The notes: a model not told the origin generated them from the sequence alone. A stretch of 64,000 nt of DNA from Metarhizium brunneum (GCF_013426205.1 NC_089428.1:868001-932000), one strand, 5' to 3'; positions 1 to 13,088 are shown, counted from the first letter of the stretch. Translations and numbers: made by a program.

Positions 1-1520
1 GGCTCGGACTAGCATCGAGGCTCAAATGGCAACAGCCTCCTCCTTCTTCTAATGCCATTTCAGTAGTGTCTGTGTAGCTGCTAGACACTAGCCATCGAAC
101 CTTGGACGACAAGGACCTTGATACAGATATCAAGTGTAAGAAGTCATCCAGGCCAGGTCCATCATCAGTGGAGCACTGGTCGATAGCGTCGACCAAGAAG
201 TATGTTTTTTCAAAGTTGGGATCTTGTATCATGCTGTAAAATGCCCGCGATAAGGCGAGAAAGTCACTTTGGTCGTCAAGGTATTTTCCTCGAGTTGAAG
301 TGCGCGGTTCGTCCCAGTGCCTGTCAAGTAACGGTTGCTGCTCAAGCAAGCACCAGATCAGACCCTTCAGCACAGCTGCTACATTGTCTGATCTAAATGT
401 GCTGCTGCCGCAGAAGAAGAAGGCCAACTTGGCCGTAACGGGCTCCTCTTTCCCCCTTGCTGAAAGCTGACTTGCGATCGCGGCGAAGAGCAGCGTCTTA
501 CCTCGACCAGGGTCTCCGCTCACCCACAGCAATTTCGGATCAGCCTTGTCCCAACCAAGGAATTCCTTATACTCCTGCGTCGATAGAATCCACTGGTAAA
601 GGTCGGGCAGAGAATAGCTTCCTCCCGGCTCGAGACGCCGCGTCCACTTCCTCAGGGCTATGTGCAAGTCCCGCATTAACTGGCTCTCCTTGTCCGGTCG
701 CGACTGCTCCTTATCGTGGACAGATATCTCTTCAAGAAGCTTCTCAAGTTGCACCTTGACTTGAGAACAATTTAATAGCGAAAAGGCCTTCTCTGCCTCA
801 TCTACTTGGCGTTTTGCCTCGCTTCTGTCGAGTGGGACTTGTTCGATCTCGTGGGTGACGCCGGCGAAATCAAAATAAAGGCGGCCAAAATGAAAACACA
901 CAATTCTTATTTCGTACAATAGAATGGCCCTGTATAGGTCGATGAGTTTTTTTCTGGGCTCATCGTGGACCTCGTCGACTTTTTCTTCATTGTCACCGGC
1001 GGGTGGTGTCAGAACCCTGTGCAAGTTGCAAAACCACTCTAGCTTGGATATGAGATTGATAAAATCCAAGTAATCACTCTTGGCCTCCGTCACCAGACTT
1101 TGAGTGATGAGCAGAACCTGTATATGGGATCGGTTGTCAGATCTATGCGTGCTCAGTCTGGAAGACATTATTCCGTACCATTAAAGAGTAACAAGCACCA
1201 GCCCAGGCGAGGGCGGCATGTGGCATACTTTGCGCGATCTTCTGAAGGCCAGTTACCTCGTCGCTCGACTCTTCACCGATTTCGTTGAACCAGGTGTCTA
1301 TTAGTTGCTGCATCTGCAAGCGTCTGGCCAGTGTATCCGCCTGGTTGATCATGTTTTCGGCGGGCATCGGAAATATTGGACTAAGCAGGGTCGAATGAAA
1401 GTCTCGTCTCCGAATGCCGGTAGACAGAATTTCCAAAATTACCTCGTACCACCTCATCATCTTCGGATGCTCTTCTTTGAGCTGGTTGTACGCCGCATCC
1501 CATAGCCGCGCAGCCTCCAT
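1..1520 (-). CDS. NACHT-domain NTPase (NLR-like), partial
   Basis: This is the N-terminal part of a fungal STAND/NLR-like signalling NTPase, cut off by the window start. The first exon encodes the alpha-helical NACHT N-terminal domain seen in many fungal NLRs (LWDAAYNQLKEEHPKMMRWY). A 61-bp intron (1118-1178, GTACGG...ATACAG) joins it in phase 0 to an exon that stays open to base 1. That exon has a P-loop GDPGRGKT at about 517-494 and a Walker B-like YFLVDAIDQC at about 200-170, both in frame. Such proteins usually carry WD40, ankyrin or TPR repeats after the NACHT domain; that part lies outside the window. The ATG at 1520 is the last Met before the conserved domain, but the frame stays open upstream to an ATG at 1967, so the true start may be further out or on another exon. 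Known family members act in heterokaryon incompatibility or immunity-like cell death; the role here is inferred. Confidence 0.8.
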
Positions 1521-2139
1521 CGACGAAGTAGAGGCCGGAGATTGCGGCCGAATGGGGTTTTTACCTTTTGGGGCCTGGGGGTAGTGAACCGAGTCGCTCT
1601 CGGGTGAAGGCGGGAGCTTGATCTTGCCTTTGGGCAATTTACCGTCAATGTCGAGGATTAGATTATTGACCAGAAATCCTATTGCGCGAATACTTGAAGG
1701 ATGGATGTTAGAGACGGATGCTTTATCCGGTGGGAGATGGAGACGACCCCAGAAAGCTATTGGAAAGCGAAAACACCAAACACGGGCTTGATAAAGAGTT
1801 GGTGGCGAGGCGAGGCGGTGGCCCAAGGCTGCCCGATGGGCAGACGATGGGTGTGCTCGCCAGCTTCCATGTCCGCTCGCACATGCATACAGCCAGCAAA
1901 AACAGAGGCTCGTCACAAAAGCATTGATTAGAGGTCCAAGTTCTTCTTTGTGAGGGTGCCACCCCAAAAATTAGCTATCACGGCCACACCTGTCCCAATC
2001 GAAGAGGAGCGACTCACGGCCCCAGCCTGCCAGCGGTACAACCGCAGGCGGGTACTGCCGGTCGAGTTACTTGAACAATGGCCATGAAGGGGCTGAGGTC
2101 TTTGTCCGTATCAATATTTCTTACAAGATCAATGATAGA

Positions 2140-2960
2140 TCATACATAGGGTGCCGTTCCCGGAGCAATCGCCGTCGTAACCGAGCTGCGCCGGATGCGG
2201 TTCCAGGACTGTAGGAAGGGCACGGGGTCAACGCACACGTTGTCGCCGAGGAAGCTCAAGTCGTAGCCCTCTTTCTGGCTCTGGTCGAGTAGGCAGCCGT
2301 TACTGTTGCAGGCCAAAACGGAGAGCAGCTCGTCCTGCACATCCCTGCTTGCGCTGCGATCTGTCCTCAGGCCCACGTTGGATGTGCTCGAGATGACTAC
2401 ATGTCGGTGCTTCTGGCACGCTGGACGGCTCGGGCCATCTTGTGTTGGGCGTCCCTGGACGCCACCAGCCACCTTTGTTCTGGGAATTTCTGGGTCCTCG
2501 GAGTAATGATTACGAAACATGACGAGAAACGCCTGTAGGTTCTTGCCAACCACTTCATAAGGGCTGCCATTGGTGTCTCTGCTAGTCAAACACCCCTTTG
2601 AGATGGGAAAGGTAGGAAAGCTTCGTACATGTCTTCGTGATCTAGGATTGTATGGTGTCCCCGGTTGACAGCCCAGCTGCATCTCGTTGTTTTTATTGTT
2701 AGATTTAGATTCCCTCGCATCTTGACGTGTTCGCCTTCGAGTGTCGGGGGCCTTTGCGAGGTATCTTGTCCCGTTTTGAAGAGCCGCTCGCCCACAATCT
2801 CCCGAAGATCCCTCTGAGCCTGTTTGGACTTATCACACTCTTCGACGGCCTCATAACTCGGACCGCAGTGGATGACAACTGAAAATTCATCTTTGGGTAG
2901 CCGCGTTTTACACCGCTCGTCTTCAGGCGTTGATTTAGCTCTTTGAGTTACTCCGTGTCT
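2140..2960 (-). pseudogene. decayed coding-like stretch, unidentified
   Basis: The minus strand shows open segments in different frames that follow one another (about 2960-2586, then 2682-2140), with no single intact frame and no splice signals that clearly join them. The composition looks protein-coding, for example SVVIHCGPSYEAVEECDKS, but I do not recognise a family. It lies upstream of the NACHT gene on the same strand, so it could be the remnant of a neighbouring NLR-type gene. It could also be an intron-rich gene I failed to model. Confidence 0.25.
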
Positions 2961-3868
2961 TCATGTGCAGTCCTGGAGTGCTCCGTCCCCCGCGGCTCCA
3001 GGTTTGTCGATTCTCTAGAAAGTCGTCGACCTTGTCCTGGAGATCCTTCATGACAGCCTCCACGCGATGGTTTCGTTGGCCTCGACCATCAATAGCAGGC
3101 TCATGGGAAATGCTGCGTCGCTAGATTGGTTGACTATACGCTGCAGGTATAGAGTTTGTCACAGATACCATCCATCAGTCGAAATCCATCTGGCCCTCTT
3201 GCTAAAACGGTCGCATGCCGATGCTGGCGGCGGCATCGCGTTTAGGCCGTCCACGATGTGCGCCTCAGGGCTGGCTTCACGCACGGCGTACAGCAGGGCT
3301 TGCGCCGCGTCTCCCGGCTATTTGTCCCTGAGGTCGCCCTGTCTACTTTGATCCGTCAAGAGAGCAAGAGGCGAGTGGTTTTGAGGGGTGCAGTGCTAAT
3401 ATGTTGAAGAAAATAGAAAAGAAGAACCTGAGAGACCCAGCCGCGAAGGGCTAGTTGACCAAGTTGCTGGATCTGCATCAGGAGGCACTACTAGGCCTTG
3501 ATCCAGTGGCTCTAAAGACCTGAGTATTGGTTTTTTATTACATTTAATATCAAGCATAATAAATTAATAGCAAAGTTATGCGCAGCTCTCTTCAAAGCTA
3601 AAGGTTGGAATTTTTGGTCTCCTTCAGCCCCATTGCCTCTGGCCTGTAGCGTGCGCAGCTAATCGCAAAGTGTCACGTGAGCCAAGCTGTAGTGGGTTCT
3701 TGAAGCTCAACCTGAAGCCTCGGAATAGCTTCTCCGCGACATCAAGACTTAACATCTGCCTGCGCGCCCGAACTGCCTTCAACATCCGCGTCCGGGCGCC
3801 CGAGAGCCACCCTCAATGTGCAAGCCGACAACATAGGTGCATGCGACGTTCGTCGCATCGTCGAACCA
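2961..3868. other. intergenic, SAC3 upstream region
   Basis: No convincing gene. The stretch 3510-3600 is AT-rich, with short runs such as ttttttattacatttaat. Fragments of open frame on the minus strand near 3000-3350 are broken by stops in every frame and may continue the decayed stretch to the left. The 5' leader of SAC3 must lie in the last few hundred bases. Confidence 0.5.
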
Positions 3869-6800
3869 ATGTTTTCGTCTCTCGCCCAAGGGACGCGTAG
3901 TTCGGCGCCAGTGGTCAACCCTTTCGCCCCAACCCCGTCCACGGGCGGGAAAAATCCATTCAGCACCGATGTTGCAGGCGACTCAACGAAAAACGAGCGC
4001 AGAGCGAGACCTAATCCGTTTCAAACGACAGACAGCAGCCTGAGTGATGGTGGTGGCAAGCAACAAGCAAGACGCAGTCCATTCGATACCGGCGGGAAAA
4101 AGCCCAAGGGCAAAGGCAGATCCCGGCAACATAAAGCAGACAATCAGAATGGATCGCTTCAGCCATCACAACCAGATGGGCAAGACTCGCGAGCCACGTC
4201 GCCTTCGAGCGCTTTATCTGACGAAATGAGCGACGAACCTGTCCCTGTAATTCCGTACAACTCGACGGATCCTCTGGCCCGGAAGGTCTATGACCGGCTA
4301 CGCAAAGATGGCATTGGCCCACCTTCCTGGCCGTCGCAGCCAGGAAACCCGAAAAATAAACAAGCAATGGCGAAATTCCGCGAGCAGTATGAAACGTATC
4401 GCAAAAAGGTCAGAGCGTCTCTGACCAAGGCCGGGTTAATCGATGACCCAGAGAAACGCAAAGCCCTGAGCGATGCCATTGAATTCAAGGGTATATGCGA
4501 GGATATGTGTCCAGAGTTTGAGAAGATTACGAGGATTACAGAGCTGGACGTGGTCCAGGCCGAGAAGGATCCCCGGACTTCATATGCCAACACGACCAAA
4601 ATGGTGAAGAAGCTGGCTCGGTCAGCTGCTGGTCAAGAAGCTCCCCTTCCCATGGACGTCCGATCTGTTCCGGCCCTGCGCCGGACCTTGGATTATCTTC
4701 TAGACGAGCTGTTGCGGAATGATGAAAACTTGGCAGCAGTGCACGGCTTTCTCTGGGATCGCACTCGCGCCATTCGCCGGGATTTTTCATTTTTCTCGTC
4801 ACTTACTCCAGAGGAGATCAAAACTCAAGTATACGTGTTGGAGAATATCGCAAGATTTCATGTTACATCCTTGCATTTACTATCACAGGCAGGCAAGGCA
4901 CCCGAGGATTTTGTCCAACAACAAGAGCTGGAGCAGCTTGGCAAAGCCCTCTTGTCACTTCGAGACGTTTACGATGACTGCAACGAACAGGGGATTGAAT
5001 GCGAGAACGAACCAGAATTTCGAGCATATTATCTAGTTTTCCACGCGCGCGACCCGAGCATCCTAGAAACCCTCCAACGACAGTGGAAGTCGGCTCTGTG
5101 GCGCGACTCAGACGAGGTCAGAACCGCAGTGTCACTGGTCGAAGCACTTCAAGATACACACGATTTCCATGGACCGCTAAAGAATGGACCTTCACTGGCC
5201 GCCTCGGCAGCCTCACTGGCATATTTTCGGATTGTTCGAGACCCAAAGGTCTCGTATACCATGGCATGCTTTGCGGAATGCCACTTTCCTCAGCTCCGAA
5301 GATCAATATTGCAAACCATCAAGCGCGCACTTTCGAGACCAAAGGACCCAGCCAGGGATGTAACGGCGGCAGCACTTAACAAGTTTCTGCAATTCGACAC
5401 TGTGGAGCAGGCCATCGACTTTGCCGAACTCCATAACTTGGAATTCGTTCAAGATCCCGACAGCCCGTTCGACACTGAACGAAAGATTTTAATTCTCGAT
5501 GGCAAGCAGCCGCTTCCTCACCGCCGATTGCAGCACCAGTTCTCGCAGGGATTGGTGGAACGAAAACGAGGGCCAATACCACTTCCTGAAGTGATACATC
5601 GCACTGTTTTCGAAGATCCCAATGCCACGGTCAAAGTCAATGGCTTGGAGACTGAGGGTAGTCTTTTTGTACAGGACAACGAACCTCAGTCAGAAGCGAA
5701 ACCAAATATCGGCGGGTTCGGGCTCACAACGGGTGCTGCACCTGCAACTACATCCACAGCCTCGCCATTTGGAACAACCGGGTTGTCTGGGACGGGGGCG
5801 ACTCCCAATGCTCAACAAGGTCTGATTATTCATTCACCACGGAGGAGATGCACGCCTACAAGAACATTGCTAACAGAAACTTCTCAGCCTCGACCCCGTT
5901 TGGCACTTTTAATAATTCGCAGTCTAATACTACCAAAAACCCCTTTGCTCCGGTGTCGACGCCTCAAGCCGGTACTCAACCCAACCCCTTTGCATCCAGC
6001 GGGCCAACGCCTGCACTGTTTGCATCAAAGACCAATGGCGATGAGAGTAAAGCCCAACCTGTGTTTGGAAATGCTCCTACTACGAACCCATTCGCACCAG
6101 CGTCACCGGCCATTGATCAGCCTGCAATGGTAGGAAGCAAACCAAGTTTCCCATCCACGACACCCAACTCGCTTTTGTCAAACAGTAGTCCAGGCGCTCA
6201 GGGTGTCAATCCTTTCTCTTCTGGGCTACTGGGTGTGCCGAAACCAACACAGGATGCTATCAAGCCGACGCCAGGGTTCTCTATGCCGCCTCCTCCGCTC
6301 CCACAGCCCAAAGCATTGCCTAATACGTCAGACGTCGCCAAACAAAATTCTGATTCTTCAGCTTCACCACAAGCAAAGCCAGCCACTTTCGGGGTTGGGG
6401 GCTTCCAATCTGGTCCGTCCTTTGAGAATCAGGATTTCGGCAAGTCCGTTACCAAGGCTTCAGATGGTACACCAGATGCCGCGAAACAACCCAACGTTTT
6501 GGGATCGCAAACATCCTCAGCTATTGGCCTTGGCGGGGTTTCGTCGCCGGCAATTTCGACTCTGACAGCTGGCAAACCTCCTTTTCCTGCCGTGCAATCA
6601 TCATCAAGCGTGTCCGGCCCAGCCATACCCAGTAGCGTGCTTCAAGAACCGTCCACATCTGGACAACCTCGCGAGAAACCTGCACTTTTCCCGAGCAGTG
6701 CAGAGTCGAGAGCTCCAGCTGTGGCGGCACTACCCAAACCTGCTGAGAAACCCCGAGACCTGCTGGGCGACTTTACGAGGTGGTTTGTCATGGGCGACAA

Positions 6801-7917
6801 TGGCTTGCTTGATCAATTTCAAGTGTACATGATTGATGAACTTGCTAGAGAGACATTTGATAAATTCCAACAGGAAGTGGAAGAAAACCGGAGAAGGGAA
6901 GAGGAGGAAGCCATAAACAAAAAGGTTAAGCAATTCCGGACATATAATCTTTCTCTCAAATACTTTTACCGATGGAGGCATAATGCGAGAGAGAAGCGTC
7001 TAAGTTCTGTGAGGCGAAGTGGTCGAGACCAACTTCGAGCGTTCTACGCGTCGCAACATGCTGCTGAGAGATGGGCTCGGCAAGAGGCGTCTAAGAGAGC
7101 TGCCAAGCAACGAGCGGAACTCGCCAAGGTCAACCATGCCGAAGAATTCATGGACATGTTGAAGCAAAAGGACGTGAGCAGACGGAAAGCCCGCGAGGCG
7201 CTTCTCTCCAGCGGGGTATTATCCGGCATGGACAATGAGCACGATGCCGTCGACTCGATTGTGAGGCAAGAGTTCAGGTCCCGGACCAACTCTGTGTCCA
7301 CAAGTTGCCAATCGCGAGAATCATCGCCCAACTCGAGCAGGAAGCTAGGCGGAAAGACCAAGGCGCTGCGCGACCTTTACCTAGCCAAACCCGGCCGGTT
7401 CCGCCGCTCCCTGCCCTCCATATCCTCGAGGGAGAGCGAGCCCCCCGATCATTCTAGGTCGACGAGCAATGCGTCGGCTCGGTGGAGGCTCAAAGCTATG
7501 GGCATTGTGCAGCTGCCCGATGGCACTGCCGTGCCCGAGTCCATGGCGCGCGACATGATGGAACGGCCTGGCCACTACGCCAGCCCGGCATTCGGATCAA
7601 CCATCAGAGACGATTCGGTTCGACGGGCGTCTATGAGCGGAGGTGCCGAGAGCCTCGAAATGTCGCGACTTGGTGCAATGGATGACGAGTCAGCCACGAA
7701 TAAGAGGAAGAGGTCGTCTGAGGATGCGAATGCGGCCGAGAAGGACGTCCCAGAGCGTAGCAAGCATAAGCGAATCATGAGCGAGGCGGAGAAGCTCACC
7801 GGCGAACTCAGGGCCATACGGCAAGAGTTGGAACAAGGACGGGAGTGGTTCAGGTCTCAGAACGAGCGTCTACGAAGTGAATCCCGCGCAGAGTCTTGGT
7901 TCGACGACAGCATATAA
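3869..7917 (+). CDS. SAC3: SAC3/GANP-family nuclear mRNA export factor
   Basis: Scaffold of the TREX-2 complex, which couples transcription to mRNA export at the nuclear pore. There are two exons, 3869-5819 and 5888-7917, split by a 68-bp intron with a weak donor (GTCTGA) and an acceptor TTCTCAG. Splicing in phase 1 restores an FG-type stretch (QQASTPFGTF); the model gives 1326 residues. The SAC3/GANP domain starts at about residue 208 with the hallmark GICEDMCPEFE and runs to about 470. N-terminal and central parts are disordered and rich in NPFA, SPFG and PFG motifs of nucleoporin type. Around residues 950-1020 a charged helix with LKYFYRWRHNARE resembles the Cdc31/Sus1-binding region of Sac3. 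A further basic tail carries KRKR-like signals. An in-frame ATG at 3818 would add 17 residues. Assignment is secure; the exact start is not. Confidence 0.93.
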
Positions 7918-8466
7918 TTTGGCGTTGGGGGGGGATCATTGTTTCAAATTATCAATTTCGCGGAAAATGGGAAAAATTCAATATCATATTCTTTTTTTTT
8001 TCATCCAAGGGAATCCACGACACCTGTCTATATTTGTCTCGTTGGCCGTCAAGGTCAGATACCCATGGAGTTGGATGGCTATTTTACCCGCACGATCAGG
8101 GGGTGTGTCAACCTATGCATGTCATTTGATTTGGGCCTTGGTTCCATTTACTCGTTATTTGTTTTTGTTTTTTCTCTTGTATAGCGGGCATGAATGTAGT
8201 ACTAGTTCCATGGTCAGGGGGGCAGGTTGGGCAGGGGCAGAACCACGACAATGATGAAGTATTGTTTACGTCACAGCGTGGCGGCCTCATATTTACATTC
8301 AATGTTTTATATTCGTGACTGATGTGATTTAGGAACAAGGCGACAGCCCGTGCCGCCTGGGTATTTATCGTCCAATTACTCCGTACCGTGCCTGAAATTA
8401 CACAAGTTCCTTTTACTAAAATAGTTAAAAAAAAAAAAAGTCAACGCCTTGAAAGCCCCAAACGTC
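7918..8466. other. convergent intergenic region
   Basis: Lies between the 3' ends of SAC3 (+) and the cysteine-rich membrane protein gene (-). It holds T-rich and A-rich runs (about 7988-7999 and 8427-8438) of the kind found in 3' UTRs and one copy of the TACTCCGTA nonamer at 8377-8385. No gene seen. Confidence 0.6.
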
Positions 8467-9831
8467 CTACCTCGTCGGCGGCGGGTCAAAGGTGGTCTGG
8501 ATCCTGGCACCCTGCACAGGAGACCCGGGCGGTCTGGCGGCCGCGTGCCCAGCGCCGCCCGCAAAGTGCAAGTGGCTGGCAAACGCCCTGGCCGGGCTGA
8601 GCAGCGGCGCGCTCGACCGCGGCGTGGCGTCGTCGGGCGACGAAGCGCCCCCGGCGGAGACGGGGCTCACGTACGCCGCCTCGGGGGCCGGCATATCGGC
8701 GATGGTGGTGGTGATGTTGAGCGGCCACGCGCACGGCTTGGACCGCGCGACGGGGCTCATGCTCACGACAGACGCGTCCCGCGAGCCGCGCCTCTTCTCG
8801 AAGAAGCGCTCGTCGTCGTAGTCGTCGTCCTGGTACGGGTACGCGGGCGCGGGCGCGGGGGCCGCCGCCGCCGTCCGGCACCGGAACGAGAGCGTGCGCC
8901 GCGCCCGGTTGCGTTTGTTCTGCCGCTTGCGCACCTGCATGTAGACGCAGCCGGAGAGCAGGGCGAGCGCGGCGACGCCCGCCATGGCGACGCCCACGAT
9001 GGCCGGGGTCGACAGGGCCGCGTGGGAGGCGGGCGGCGACGACGACGCCGGCGGCGAGGGCTGCGTCACGGCAATGGTGTGCCGCGAGAAGACGGTTTCG
9101 TTGACGCCCACGAGCAGCGAGGCCGGCGGTCGCTGGAGGCAGGCTGCCTCGAGGACGACCAGGACTGGCCGGGTTAGCGTCATTTTCCTTTCTTTCGCCT
9201 TACAGACGTGCTCCTTACAGTTGGACAGGTAGGCGTGCTGCCCGTCGGCCTGGACGCACTGCAGGCAGCTCTCAAAGTACATGCCCGTGGCGGCGCCGGC
9301 GTCGACGTCGCAGTATGCAAAGGCCGAGACGGCGGCCGGCCGCGCGATGTCGCTCTTCAGCGCGGCGGCCAGCGCGCCGCACGACTCGGGCGTCACGCAG
9401 GGGCTCGAGGTCGCGCCCGCGGTGGCGTTGGGATACCCGAGGACGCAGCGGTCGAGGGCGTACCGGAGATTATCTGGCTCTTGGCGTCAGCGCAACGCCG
9501 CACTTTTCACAAACGGCACCGGGGGCCCGGGGGAGGCCGTACACAGAAACCAGGCCTGGTCGCCCTCGCCGCCCTGCGTGTACGTGCTGCCCTGCAGGCA
9601 CGCCAGGCAGGTCCTCAGCTTGCGCCCCGCGGCGTCGGCGTCGGCGTCGAACTGCCCGTCGGCGCAGACAATGTCGCCCGCGCGCGTGTTGGACGAGTTG
9701 GGGTCCGAGGCGTCCAGCCCGGCCGAGTCGATGCACGCCGACGAACAGGGCGAGTTGGGCGTCACCTGGAGGGCGGCCGCGGACACGGCGAGCAGCAGCG
9801 GCAGCAGGAGGCGGCGGCTTCTCGAGGCCAT
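8467..9831 (-). CDS. 12-Cys ectodomain single-pass membrane protein, copy A
   Basis: First of three paralogues in this window. Exons 9831-9543, 9473-9219 and 9164-8467 (introns 69 and 54 bp, both phase 1) give 413 residues. A signal peptide (MASRSRRLLLPLLLAVSAAA) precedes an ectodomain of 12 cysteines in two six-Cys modules. The first exon junction produces WFLYNLRYALDRC, the second YLSNFLVVLEAAC. A Pro/Ser-rich stalk leads to one membrane helix at about 232-252, a basic stop-transfer (VRKRQNKRNRARR) and a low-complexity cytoplasmic tail rich in Ala, Pro and Asp/Glu. The gene is GC-rich, and the opposite strand is therefore open over long stretches that I treat as shadows. From memory, relatives in hypocrealean genomes carry labels such as LPXTG-domain protein, although no LPXTG motif is visible here. 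Function unknown; a cell-surface sensor or wall-associated role is conceivable. Confidence 0.85.
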
Positions 9832-10886
9832 GATGGCGGATGGTTTTTTTTTCTTCCTGGGTGATGGTTGAGCAGCGGTCAAGATGGGATGTTTTGTCTA
9901 CCCAGCCGGGCGCTCCTTGTTCTTGACTGGGAATCCGGGTGCGCTCATCAAGTTGGCCAGAGGGGGGGAGATTGCCGGTCAACAACCTCTCTCGACGCTT
10001 GATACTCCGTGCTCCGTACTCCGTGCAAGTTTCTGTACAACAGAGGCGGAAGACGCAGAAACCAGCGGGTTGCACAAACAGCAGCACGCACGCAATATCT
10101 ACCCCGTCACAACGCAGCGTCGCAGGCTTCCTCCCCGCACGCACGCACGCACATCACACGCAAGAGGCACGACGGCACTCATCACCCCAATCACCAGTGC
10201 TGGTGGTGGCACGGGCGGTTAAAGGCGAAAAGGCAGCCCTTTGTTGCGTCGCCGAATCAGAGGCGCAGGATGCCAGGGGCGCGTGCTGTGCGTCCCAGCC
10301 GGGCGCTTAAAAAATTAGTATGCGTGACGTCGCATTCGGTTGTTCGCCTCGCCAGGGGTCTTTGCAGCATGCGAGGCGAATTCATTTCAGCAAGGAAATG
10401 AGAAGGAGAGAAAAAAAAAACCTCCGAGGAACATGCCATGCGGCCGAGTGGTCGCCAATCCGGGCGCCGTTTCCGAATATCACACTTGGGCTTTTTGCGT
10501 GGGCTCGTCATCAGGCGTCTGGTGGGTTAGAAACCAGGCATCACACGACCGGGGCACGGCATTCGCCAGCAATAGTCCATATCCATGTCTCCAAATTGTA
10601 TGCCGTACACGTCCCTCGGTGAAGCCCAGCCAATCTGGACATGTATCGCAAGAAAAAACACGGCGGCACGGTGGCAACGAGCAATATACGGAGTACACTG
10701 GCGCTTCATTGATGTAGTCGTATTGAGTTTCTCAGCTACGCCTCCCAAAACATTTTATGCCAAACGCCGTGTGCCCAACGTCACAAGAATATGGTACAGC
10801 GAGACCGTCCACATATCAACAAGAGTAAAAAGAACAAAACTCCCTTTCCCCTGCCTCACCGACTGTCCAAACTGCCGCCGTGCCGC
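9832..10886. other. intergenic region between copy A and CBF5
   Basis: Upstream of the copy A gene and downstream of CBF5. It contains a degenerate run of the CTCCGTACTCCGTG repeat (10003-10025), a (GCAC)n tract (10137-10152) and TACGGAGTA at 10687-10695. Several open frames of about 100 codons exist on both strands but none has coding-like composition or family resemblance. Confidence 0.5.
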
Positions 10887-12569
10887 TCAGTCGCTGTCAT
10901 CGTCCGATCCGGCCTCGCCCTTAACCGCCTTCTTGGCAGCCTTGGCCGCCTTCTTCTCCGCCTTTCTTCGCTTTCGCTCCGCCTTCTCATCCGCAGTCTC
11001 GCCCTCGTGCTTCTTTCGCTTCTTCTTCTCGCCGTCATCGGCAGGAGGCGTAGAAATCTCCATCTTGATCTTCTCAACCTTCACAGGCGTCGGGGCCGGA
11101 GCGGCGGCGGCGGCGGCGGCGGCAGTGGAGGCATCAGCCGCGCCGTAGTCCTTGTACTCCGAGGTCCACTTGGCAGGCGTGCTGTCATTGGGACGACCAA
11201 ACTTGTCCAGCTTTCCATCAGCCTTGAGCTTCTTCTTCTCCTGGGCGACAGGGCCGAGGCCCCAGCGTCGAGGGTACAAGTCGCGCTCCATGATGCAACG
11301 CTTGACCTTGGCCACCACACCGTGGTCGCAAGTGGACATCTCAACAGTAGACATTTGAGTAATACCAATCGCAATAGCCTCGCCCTTGGTGGTCATGAGG
11401 ACAACCTCTTCATGGTGCTCAATGCCGGACTCTGTACCCATTGATTAGTCCGTTGTTCCGAACCATTAAATACTCGAAACTGTACATACCATATCTCAGA
11501 AGACCGGGAAGCATGAGCTTCGCACCGTAGCACACAGCATTGACAGCACTATCCTTGACAACAAGTCGCTTGTAGCCAGTCAAGAGGGTCTCAAGAGGAG
11601 CGATAACGCGGCGCAAGTAGGACTCGTCACGCGTGTTGTCCATGATCCACTGGGCATCGAGCACGTCATGGAGAGTAACCATGTGCTTGTTCTCATCCAT
11701 AGCACCGCTGCGAACACGACGCAGCTCCTGCATGTGCGCGCCAACACCGAGAAGCAAGCCGAGGTGCACGCAAAGAGTTCGAATATAGGTACCGGCCTCG
11801 CAGCTGACCCAGAAGACACCCAGGTGGCGGTCATTGTCAAACTCAATAAGCTTGCTCTCGTAAATGGTTCGGACACGGAGCTGACGCTTAACAGCAGAGA
11901 TCAGGGGAGGACGCTGGAACAAGGCACCGGTGAGCGTCTCGAGGGCGCGGGCGAGCTGGGCCTGACCGCCAGGCAGCTTGTCGTGGAGGCGAATGACGCA
12001 GACGTATTCCTTTCCGGCACCCTGCTGGGACTTGACCAGCCGAGTGGCGCGGTCAATGCACACAATCAAGCAGCCAGTGACCTTGGGATCGAGGGTACCG
12101 CTGTGGCCAGTCTTCTCAACGCTATTGCATCAGTTAGCAACAATGCCTTCCGCCATTTCAAGATTTGAAAAAAGGGCCCACGAACCGAAGAATACGCTTG
12201 ACCCAAGAGACGACTTCGTGACTGGAAGGGTTGGAAGGCTTGTCGAGGTTAATGACACCAGAGCTGATATAAGACTTGATGTCTCGCTTCAACGGAGAGC
12301 AGCCATTGGGGATCGGTGTGAAGTGGCCAGTTCGGACAAGCACTGCAGGCACAAGTTGTCAGTCAATCTGTCCATCTCTCACGTGCTCAATTGATTCCAC
12401 CCAGAGTAAGAAACCAATTGACCACTTTCAGGACGTTTTGGCACTCACGCTTGTCGTAGTTCTTGAGGAGCAAAGGCCACGAGCTCGTGTCCACGGCAGG
12501 TGTAACGGCCTGGGGCTTGATGGTGTGCTCCTCCTCCTCCTTCAGGCTTTTGACAACTTCCATCGTCAT
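10887..12569 (-). CDS. CBF5: H/ACA snoRNP pseudouridine synthase Cbf5 (dyskerin)
   Basis: Catalytic subunit of box H/ACA snoRNPs; converts uridines to pseudouridine in rRNA and snRNA in the nucleolus. Four exons: 12569-12449, 12342-12186, 12121-11490, 11431-10887, with introns of 106, 64 and 58 bp. Junctions restore [27 protein letters not shown] and [13 protein letters not shown], all standard for the family. The product is 484 residues, the usual fungal length. The DKCLD/TruB core is complete, with the catalytic Asp in GHSGTLDP, followed by a PUA domain ([20 protein letters not shown]). The C-terminus carries an Ala run encoded by a GCN tract (about 11100-11125) and a Lys/Glu/Asp-rich nucleolar tail. 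No start ambiguity of consequence: MTMEVV at 12569 or the next Met at 12563. Confidence 0.97.
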
Positions 12570-13088
12570 CTTGAGCTGATAATGTAACCGGGATCCTGCA
12601 GCCGGTGTATAATGCACACTCGTATGGGGGTGGCTCGACGAGGGCGTGCTTGCAGGTTCGTGGTGATGTTTTTGCACTGAGTGCCAGTGGCGGTTTGAAA
12701 AGCTTCTAATTTTTTTTTTCTCTTTTCTCTTTTGCTTGTGGGGACTTTAAGCTGGCGGTGTGGCTGAGAATACAAGCTAGTCCCTTTTGGGGTAGGGGCT
12801 CGTGCAAGCCACAATACTAGCCACATTTATAAAATCTCGCGAGGCGCAGGCAAGAAACGTTTTGTCGCGTCTTGCTTGAGTTTTCAATTGTTATGTTGGA
12901 TGCTAATGGGATATATTTCGCTGCGTATGCAGTCATAATACGTGGCTGATTATTGCCCGACCTTTCCACAAGACATTAAATACAGAGTAAGGAGAACCCG
13001 AACTCATTCAACACCCAACACCATGCAAAAATAATAGCCCATCCCAATGCCCTTCACTCGGCGCAATCTGTTATCCTCGAATGACCCT
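12570..13088. other. CBF5 promoter and copy B 3' region
   Basis: CBF5 is transcribed leftwards from here and the copy B gene ends at 13089, so this stretch is the CBF5 upstream region plus the copy A/B spacer. It has a pyrimidine-rich run near 12712-12732. No gene seen. Confidence 0.5.

Noticed and set aside
8449..9177. 242-codon open frame on the plus strand
   Set aside because: It is the GC-rich antisense shadow of copy A; its Arg/Gly-rich product has no domain.
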